Source: Saccharibacter sp. 17.LH.SD (lineage in GTDB: Bacteria > Pseudomonadota > Alphaproteobacteria > Acetobacterales > Acetobacteraceae). Taken from it: a stretch of DNA of 64,000 bases. The stretch spans positions 372,001-436,000 of the forward strand of contig NZ_WVHO01000010.1 in the NCBI RefSeq assembly GCF_009834805.1, in the 5' to 3' direction. The translations under genes and the position numbers were made by a program. This document shows positions 59,683 to 64,000 of this stretch, one piece after another (the stretch's first letter is position 1; every line of letters begins with the position of its first letter). The notes under the pieces were generated by a model. The model worked only from the letters and a program-made list of their open reading frames with translations. It searched no databases and was not told the origin of the DNA.

Positions 59683-60195
59683 TTAGCGTTGCTCACCACG
59701 AATTAACGGTGGAACAAACAATGGTGCCGTATCCCATGGGAACAATACCCACGTATCCTGCGCGACCTCAGTGACGAAATGGTCAGTAAAAGGCTTTCCA
59801 TCGGGCTTCGCATAAAGACAAGCAAAAACCGCCTTAGGAAGCATTTCTCTTACATAGCGCGCTGTCACACCGGAATCGACAAGATCATCAACGATGAGGA
59901 ACCCTTCCCCATCTCCAGCCGCAGTAGGCGCTTTTAAAAGTTTAGGCTCTTGCTGCGTGCCTTCTTCACCCTCGTAGCTTACAACGGAAACACTTTCAAT
60001 TAAGCGGCATCCCATTTCACGCCCTAAAATGGCGGCAGGAATTAACCCTCCACGTGTGATAGCGACCAATCCACGAAAAGGTGCATGTTGACGCATGAGA
60101 GCCGTCGCAAGGATACGCGCATCACGATGAAGCTGATCCCAGGTTACAGTGGCATAATTCACGGATTGCGGAGTAGGATTTTGTGCTGATGTCAT
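59683..60195 (-). CDS. gpt: Xanthine-guanine phosphoribosyltransferase
   Basis: Gpt salvages guanine, xanthine and hypoxanthine with PRPP. ATG 60195 gives 170 residues; a longer frame to 60258 has no ribosome site and enters the tRNA repeat. The protein shows VTWDQLHRDARILATAL at the start, VAITRGGLIPAAIL, the PRPP-binding FLIVDDLVDSGVTARYV and a hydrophobic end. Length and motifs match E. coli Gpt with a short N-terminal addition. Confidence 0.9.
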   Translation of the reverse strand: MTSAQNPTPQSVNYATVTWDQLHRDARILATALMRQHAPFRGLVAITRGGLIPAAILGREMGCRLIESVSVVSYEGEEGTQQEPKLLKAPTAAGDGEGFLIVDDLVDSGVTARYVREMLPKAVFACLYAKPDGKPFTDHFVTEVAQDTWVLFPWDTAPLFVPPLIRGEQR

Positions 60196-60273
60196 AATCT
60201 TCTCATCTGCACGCCGTGCAAAAATTTTGCAACTCGTCTTTACAGGACGGCATAACAAAAATGGGAAGATAAC

Positions 60274-60301
60274 AAAAAAGCCTAAGCTTACGCCCAGGCT
60301 T
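60274..60301 (-). terminator. Terminator of the downstream tRNA-Asn
   Basis: On the minus strand the arms AAGCCT and AGGCTT are followed by TTTTG: an intrinsic terminator starting seven bases after the tRNA's CCA end. Confidence 0.75.
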
Positions 60302-60307
60302 ACAAAG

Positions 60308-60383
60308 TGGCTCCCGAAGTAGGACTCGAACCTACGACCCAGCGATTAACAGTCGCTTGCTCTACCAACTGAGCTATTCGGGA
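60308..60383 (-). tRNA. tRNA-Asn (anticodon GUU), copy 1
   Basis: A 76-base tRNA on the minus strand with CCA encoded. Acceptor TCCCGAA pairs with TTCGGGA; the loop CTGTTAA reads GUU; the T-loop is TTCGAGT. Identical to copy 2 at 60520. Confidence 0.95.
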
Positions 60384-60396
60384 TCAGCTGTGGGAT

Positions 60397-60425
60397 CTTC
60401 TACCCAAAACGAAGTTCCGGGTAAA
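60397..60425 (-). promoter_or_regulatory. Likely promoter of tRNA-Asn copy 1
   Basis: On the minus strand TTTACC (60420-60425) and TAGAAG (60397-60402) are 17 bases apart, 13 bases before the tRNA. Copy 2 has the same two boxes at the same spacing although the bases between and around the -35 differ, which argues for selection. Confidence 0.45.
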
Positions 60426-60485
60426 CCCCCTTCCCTACTGTTTTTTACAATCTTTTGGATAATCACTCTAAAATGGGAAGATAAC

Positions 60486-60513
60486 AAAAAAGCCTAAGCT
60501 TACGCCCAGGCTT
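60486..60513 (-). terminator. Terminator of the upstream tRNA-Asn
   Basis: Same hairpin and T-tract as at 60274-60301, lying between the two tRNA-Asn genes, so each gene appears to be an independent transcription unit. Confidence 0.75.
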
Positions 60514-60519
60514 ACAAAG

Positions 60520-60595
60520 TGGCTCCCGAAGTAGGACTCGAACCTACGACCCAGCGATTAACAGTCGCTTGCTCTACCAACTGAGCTATTCGGGA
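60520..60595 (-). tRNA. tRNA-Asn (anticodon GUU), copy 2
   Basis: Identical 76-base tRNA-Asn with its own promoter-like boxes and terminator. The 3' CCA is encoded. Confidence 0.95.
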
Positions 60596-60608
60596 TCAGC
60601 TGTGGGAT

Positions 60609-60637
60609 CTTCTACCCAAAATGAGACGCTAGGTAAA
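60609..60637 (-). promoter_or_regulatory. Likely promoter of tRNA-Asn copy 2
   Basis: TTTACC (60632-60637) and TAGAAG (60609-60614) on the minus strand, spacing 17, the same as for copy 1. Confidence 0.45.
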
Positions 60638-60666
60638 CCCCTTCCCTCATAGAAAAACATATAAAT

Positions 60667-61452
60667 TCAGGACAATAACGTTACCTCATCACCAACAGCG
60701 ATACGACCTGGCCGCTCAATAAGCACATTCTGGCCAAAGATAATCCCGTCTTCTTGCCGTCTAAACTGTCCGAGCGTTTTTAAAGGCTGCCCAACAACTG
60801 GAATTTTTCCTTCTTGTTGATCAACCGTTATTGTCACACAGCGTGAAGAGGGTTTCATAATGCGCAGAATAGTCTCACCTATCATCAAACGCCGCCAACC
60901 ATCTTCCTCCCAAGCCCTCGAGCCCGCAATCACGATGTTAGGACGAAAACGTTCCATCGGAACGGCATCCGCCAAACGTCTATTAAGATCACCAAGCGAT
61001 GCCTCAGTGCACAGCAAAACTGGGAATCCATCAGCGAAGGAGTTCACATAATTGACGCCTTGATAATGCTGCTTTCGGGCTTCTGCTGGTTGATCCATAT
61101 AGACCAAACGGCATGAGCGCTTCAGCCGCTCCGTAAGCCACGAAGCGGCTTCCTCACCCGCATCACACGCCAATACCTCGCTCTTCCATACTCGAACGCG
61201 GCGTTCCCTTTTAACGGGAATTTTCACCGTGATGGAAAAATCACCCTCTTTTAAACGTACTCCATCCGAGCTCAAAACCGCCTTAATCCGCGCCATATCT
61301 GGATTCGTTCTCTGAGTGATGAACGTGCCACCTTCATCCACCACCATCCAACGGCGGTCACCCTCGGGCCCCCACGGATCTAAGTGCAATGATTCGCAGT
61401 CCACCTGAGCAAGACTTTTCACCGGGTAAATATGCAAAGATGACACACGCAC
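60667..61452 (-). CDS. MOSC-domain protein
   Basis: GTG 61452 follows GAGGAG by eight bases and gives 261 residues; the frame stays open further, but that part overlaps rnhA and is not conserved. The N-terminal MOSC_N barrel begins VSSLHIYPVKSLAQVDCESL and has GPEGDRRWMVVDE and ITQRTNPDMA; the C-terminal MOSC domain has MERFRPNIVIAGSRAWEEDG and GRIAVGDEVTLL. Such proteins (YcbX/mARC-like) bind the molybdenum cofactor and reduce N-hydroxylated bases or act in sulfur transfer. No partner is adjacent. Confidence 0.85.
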   Translation of the reverse strand: MRVSSLHIYPVKSLAQVDCESLHLDPWGPEGDRRWMVVDEGGTFITQRTNPDMARIKAVLSSDGVRLKEGDFSITVKIPVKRERRVRVWKSEVLACDAGEEAASWLTERLKRSCRLVYMDQPAEARKQHYQGVNYVNSFADGFPVLLCTEASLGDLNRRLADAVPMERFRPNIVIAGSRAWEEDGWRRLMIGETILRIMKPSSRCVTITVDQQEGKIPVVGQPLKTLGQFRRQEDGIIFGQNVLIERPGRIAVGDEVTLLS

Positions 61453-61486
61453 TCTAGAGACTCCTCTTATGGGATGGCGCAGAAAA

Positions 61487-61966
61487 TCAGGGTTCTCGTG
61501 TGAGCTCTTCGCGCCCTTCAGTTGCCAGCTGGTCCACACGTTCATTCTCAGCATGCCCAGCGTGCGCTTTCACCCAATGCCATTCTACATCATGCTTTTT
61601 AGAAATATCTAATATACGACGCCATAAATCCATATTGGCAACAGGATCACCTGAAGCATTACGCCAGTTTCGACGCACCCACCCCGTATGCCAACGGGTG
61701 ATTCCATTCCGTAGATATTCACTATCCGTATAGAGACATACAGTACAAGGACGCGTCAGCGTCTCAAGAGCAACGGCCGCAGCGGTTAATTCCATACGAT
61801 TATTCGTCGTCTCGGGGTCGCCCCCCTTCATTTCACGCTCACGTCCTTGGAACCGCAAAAGCACCCCCCACCCACCAGGGCCAGGGTTTGGCTTGCATCC
61901 GCCATCAGTCCAAATATCAACATGTGGCCGTGAGGACGAATCAGAAACCTCATGCTCAGACATCAT
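61487..61966 (-). CDS. rnhA: Ribonuclease HI
   Basis: RNase HI cuts RNA in RNA-DNA hybrids. Two adjacent ATGs (61966 and 61963) overlap the end of thrB; 61966 gives 159 residues. All catalytic acids are seen: Asp in [18 protein letters not shown], Glu in [14 protein letters not shown], Asp in [15 protein letters not shown] and Asp in [11 protein letters not shown]. The frame extends to 61987, but the ATG overlap with thrB and the family's usual length favour the shorter form. thrB-rnhA is a usual pairing in this group. Confidence 0.95.
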   Translation of the reverse strand: MMSEHEVSDSSSRPHVDIWTDGGCKPNPGPGGWGVLLRFQGREREMKGGDPETTNNRMELTAAAVALETLTRPCTVCLYTDSEYLRNGITRWHTGWVRRNWRNASGDPVANMDLWRRILDISKKHDVEWHWVKAHAGHAENERVDQLATEGREELTREP

Positions 61967-62906
61967 TACGTCCCATAAAAAAGGCAAGTCGACGCTGATA
62001 AGCCCAAGGATCCTTACGCGTTACCAAAGCATCTTCTGGTGTATGCACCCAGTCATAAAGACGTGTCAGGAGAAAACGCAACGCTGCCCCTTGGCATAAA
62101 AGAGGCAAAGCCTCACGCTCTTGCACGGTCAATTGTCTGACAGACTCATACCCGCTCAGTAGCGCTTGCGCCCATTCAGGGCGATACTGTTCTTCATTCT
62201 CAAAACACCAGGCATTGAGACAAATCGCAATATCGTAAGCAAGAAAGTCTGTGCATGCGAAGTAGAAATCGATCACCCCGCTGAGACGTCCATCCTGGAA
62301 AAACACATTATCTGGAAAAAGATCCGCATGGATCTGCCCACGCGGCAACATATCACTCTCAGGCCATTGCGCCATAAGACGTTGTAATGCTTGATGTGCT
62401 TCACTGATAAGCACTTCAACGCGTGGCTCCCCACCGCTAGAGCAGCGCGCCAATAACGCTTTCCACCCCTGCGGATCTAACGCGTTACGGCGCACCGGCA
62501 CGTAGCCTTTCCCCGACACATGAAGTCGCGCCATCATACGCCCCAGCTCTTCACAAGCATGCTGATCAGGCTGGTCCAACGATGTTCCAGGAAGGAACGT
62601 CACAATCACCGCAGGCCTTCCTGCGAGAGACCTCAAAGCGTTTCCATCACGCCCGGCAATGGGCAGCGGGCACGAAATGCCCTCCCGTGCCAAATGCCCC
62701 ATAAACCCTAGGAACCAAGGGAGCTCCTGTGGGTCCATGCGCCGCTCGAACAGCGTAAGGATAAAAGTCCCTTTATCGGTTACAAGACGAAAATTGCTAT
62801 TCTCAATACCTTCAGCAATTCCATGGAACGACTGAAGTTCCCCCAGTTCATAACTCTGGAGGAAGTGCCTCAACATCTCCTCCCCAACATCCGTATAAAC
62901 GGCCAT
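61956..62906 (-). CDS. thrB: Homoserine kinase (ThrB, APH type)
   Basis: This kinase phosphorylates homoserine for threonine synthesis; alphaproteobacteria use a form with the aminoglycoside-phosphotransferase fold rather than the GHMP fold. The 316-residue protein starts [20 protein letters not shown], has [20 protein letters not shown], the catalytic loop [15 protein letters not shown] and the metal-binding [19 protein letters not shown]. It overlaps rnhA by 11 bases and ends six bases from ispH upstream, so ispH-thrB-rnhA form one operon. Confidence 0.94.
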   Translation of the reverse strand: MAVYTDVGEEMLRHFLQSYELGELQSFHGIAEGIENSNFRLVTDKGTFILTLFERRMDPQELPWFLGFMGHLAREGISCPLPIAGRDGNALRSLAGRPAVIVTFLPGTSLDQPDQHACEELGRMMARLHVSGKGYVPVRRNALDPQGWKALLARCSSGGEPRVEVLISEAHQALQRLMAQWPESDMLPRGQIHADLFPDNVFFQDGRLSGVIDFYFACTDFLAYDIAICLNAWCFENEEQYRPEWAQALLSGYESVRQLTVQEREALPLLCQGAALRFLLTRLYDWVHTPEDALVTRKDPWAYQRRLAFFMGRNDV

Positions 62907-62912
62907 AATGGC

Positions 62913-63935
62913 TTACACCGTCTCTGTCAGCGGATAAGGAAGACGGAAATTGATGTTTTCCTCTTTCACAATCCGCTCCTCAATTCTCAAATCAAACCGC
63001 ATAGAAAGCTCTTTAATCATCTCTTGAACAAGGCTTTCTGGTGCAGAAGCACCCGCGCTCATGCCCAGCGTCTCAACGCCTTCCATTTCGCTCCAGTCCA
63101 TATCCGCCACTTTTGGGACCAGAAGAGCACGTTTCGCTAAGGAGCGTTCTGCAACTTCACGCAACCGTTGGGAGTTAGAGGAGTTTGTCGCCCCAATCAC
63201 AACAAACAAATCGCACTCAGCGGCTAGCTCTTTAACCGCTATCTGACGATTCGTCGTCGCATAGCAAATATCTTCACGGCGTGGGCCTTCAATAGAAGGG
63301 AACCGACTGCGCAAAATATCAACAATCTCTGCTGTATCATCAACAGAAAGTGTTGTTTGCGTGATAAATGCGAGCTTATCAGGGTTTTCAGGCTGCACAC
63401 TCGCTGCCTCTTTAGCGTCATTGATCAACGTAACAGCACCAGGAGGCAACTGTCCCATTGTCCCGACAACCTCAGGATGTCCCGCATGGCCAATCATGAG
63501 GATATGACGCTGATCTTCCCCGCCACCGGCAAAGTGGCGCTCTGCTTCACGGTGAACCTTAGAAACAAGCGGGCATGTGGCATCAAGATAAATAAGATTA
63601 CGGCGCCGTGCCTCCGCCGGAACAGATTTCGGCACGCCATGGGCCGAGAAAACGACATGAGCATCTGGTGGAACTTCATCAAGTTCCTCAACAAAGATAG
63701 CTCCTTTGGCCTCAAGCCCTTCCACAACCGTACGATTATGAACAATTTCGTGGCGTACATAAACAGGTGCGCCATAACGACGCAAAGCCTCTTCTACAAC
63801 GCGAATAGCCCTATCTACCCCAGCACAAAAGCCACGTGGCCCCGCTAGAAGAAGACGCATAGGGCGTTTAGAATGAGCGGGATCTGCTCCGGGGGTAGCA
63901 GAGTTAGAAGTTACTGGTCTCGTCTGTTCTGACAT
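62913..63935 (-). CDS. ispH: 4-hydroxy-3-methylbut-2-enyl diphosphate reductase IspH
   Basis: IspH is the last enzyme of the MEP isoprenoid route, an iron-sulfur reductase. ATG 63935 follows GGGGAA by five bases and gives 340 residues; the frame runs on to the window edge but those residues are not conserved. The three cluster cysteines sit in [25 protein letters not shown] and [21 protein letters not shown] and [15 protein letters not shown] bind substrate. First gene of the ispH-thrB-rnhA operon. Confidence 0.95.
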   Translation of the reverse strand: MSEQTRPVTSNSATPGADPAHSKRPMRLLLAGPRGFCAGVDRAIRVVEEALRRYGAPVYVRHEIVHNRTVVEGLEAKGAIFVEELDEVPPDAHVVFSAHGVPKSVPAEARRRNLIYLDATCPLVSKVHREAERHFAGGGEDQRHILMIGHAGHPEVVGTMGQLPPGAVTLINDAKEAASVQPENPDKLAFITQTTLSVDDTAEIVDILRSRFPSIEGPRREDICYATTNRQIAVKELAAECDLFVVIGATNSSNSQRLREVAERSLAKRALLVPKVADMDWSEMEGVETLGMSAGASAPESLVQEMIKELSMRFDLRIEERIVKEENINFRLPYPLTETV

Positions 63936-64000
63936 AATGTTCCCCAGGCAGGCGAAGGTCGATACGATAGAAGGCAACTGCCGTCCCCTTCCTCTCAAAG

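Larger units (their letters stand above)
60258..60409. repeat. Tandem duplication unit 1 (tRNA-Asn)
   Basis: These 152 bases are identical to 60470-60621, offset by 212. The unit holds a terminator, a tRNA-Asn gene and its -10 region. The 60-base stretch between the copies is not duplicated identically. Confidence 0.92.
60470..60621. repeat. Tandem duplication unit 2 (tRNA-Asn)
   Basis: Second identical 152-base unit; see 60258-60409. Identity stops just upstream of the -10 box. Confidence 0.92.

Overview
The window comes from an alphaproteobacterium, most likely an acetic acid bacterium (Acetobacteraceae) of moderate GC. The clues are a complete dcw division and cell-wall cluster in alphaproteobacterial order that runs ftsZ-lpxC-bamD-recN-ligA, the FtsZ tail motif DIPAYLRR, several outer-membrane import genes, and meso-diaminopimelate-type peptidoglycan genes. 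The genus cannot be settled from the sequence alone.

1-28.9 kb (+ strand, core genome): mraZ (cut by the window edge), rsmH, ftsL, ftsI, murE, murF, mraY, murD, ftsW, murG, murC, murB, ddl, ftsQ, ftsA, ftsZ, lpxC, bamD, recN, ligA, a YtfL/PaeA-like CNNM-CBS protein, a DUF885 secreted peptidase-like protein and a nicotinamidase. Most neighbours overlap by 1-4 bases (ATGA or TAATG junctions), so transcription and translation are probably coupled. Together they make lipid II precursors, export and polymerise them, and build the divisome.

28.9-45.7 kb (accessory chromosome): a glycoamylase/GH144-like secreted enzyme; a four-gene minus-strand operon with a GT8 glycosyltransferase, two paralogous proteins of unknown function and a GT32-like glycosyltransferase whose N-terminus resembles the paralogs; a taurine/sulfonate-type module (substrate-binding protein, ATPase, permease, TauD dioxygenase) next to a TonB-dependent receptor; an MscS channel with a cyclic-nucleotide-binding domain; an alginate-export-family porin; AT-rich gaps with a decayed coding remnant; and a RES-domain toxin pair.

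45.8-59.5 kb (mobile island of about 13.6 kb): bounded by a 68-bp direct repeat made from the 3' half of tRNA-Arg(UCU). It carries a tyrosine integrase, an AlpA-like regulator, a primase/VapE-type helicase, a 1734-residue single-chain restriction-modification enzyme (Mrr-like nuclease, SF2 helicase, N6-adenine methylase) with a DUF4145/HEPN-like partner gene one base downstream, three small unknown genes and an XRE regulator. No capsid, tail or conjugation genes are visible, so it looks like a P4/PICI-style satellite or integrative island with a defence cargo.

59.4-64 kb (- strand, core): tRNA-Arg, tRNA-Pro, gpt, two tRNA-Asn genes in a 212-bp tandem duplication that includes promoter and terminator, a MOSC protein, rnhA, thrB and ispH.

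A recurring feature is perfect 10-16 bp inverted repeats at gene ends, mostly without the usual T-tract.
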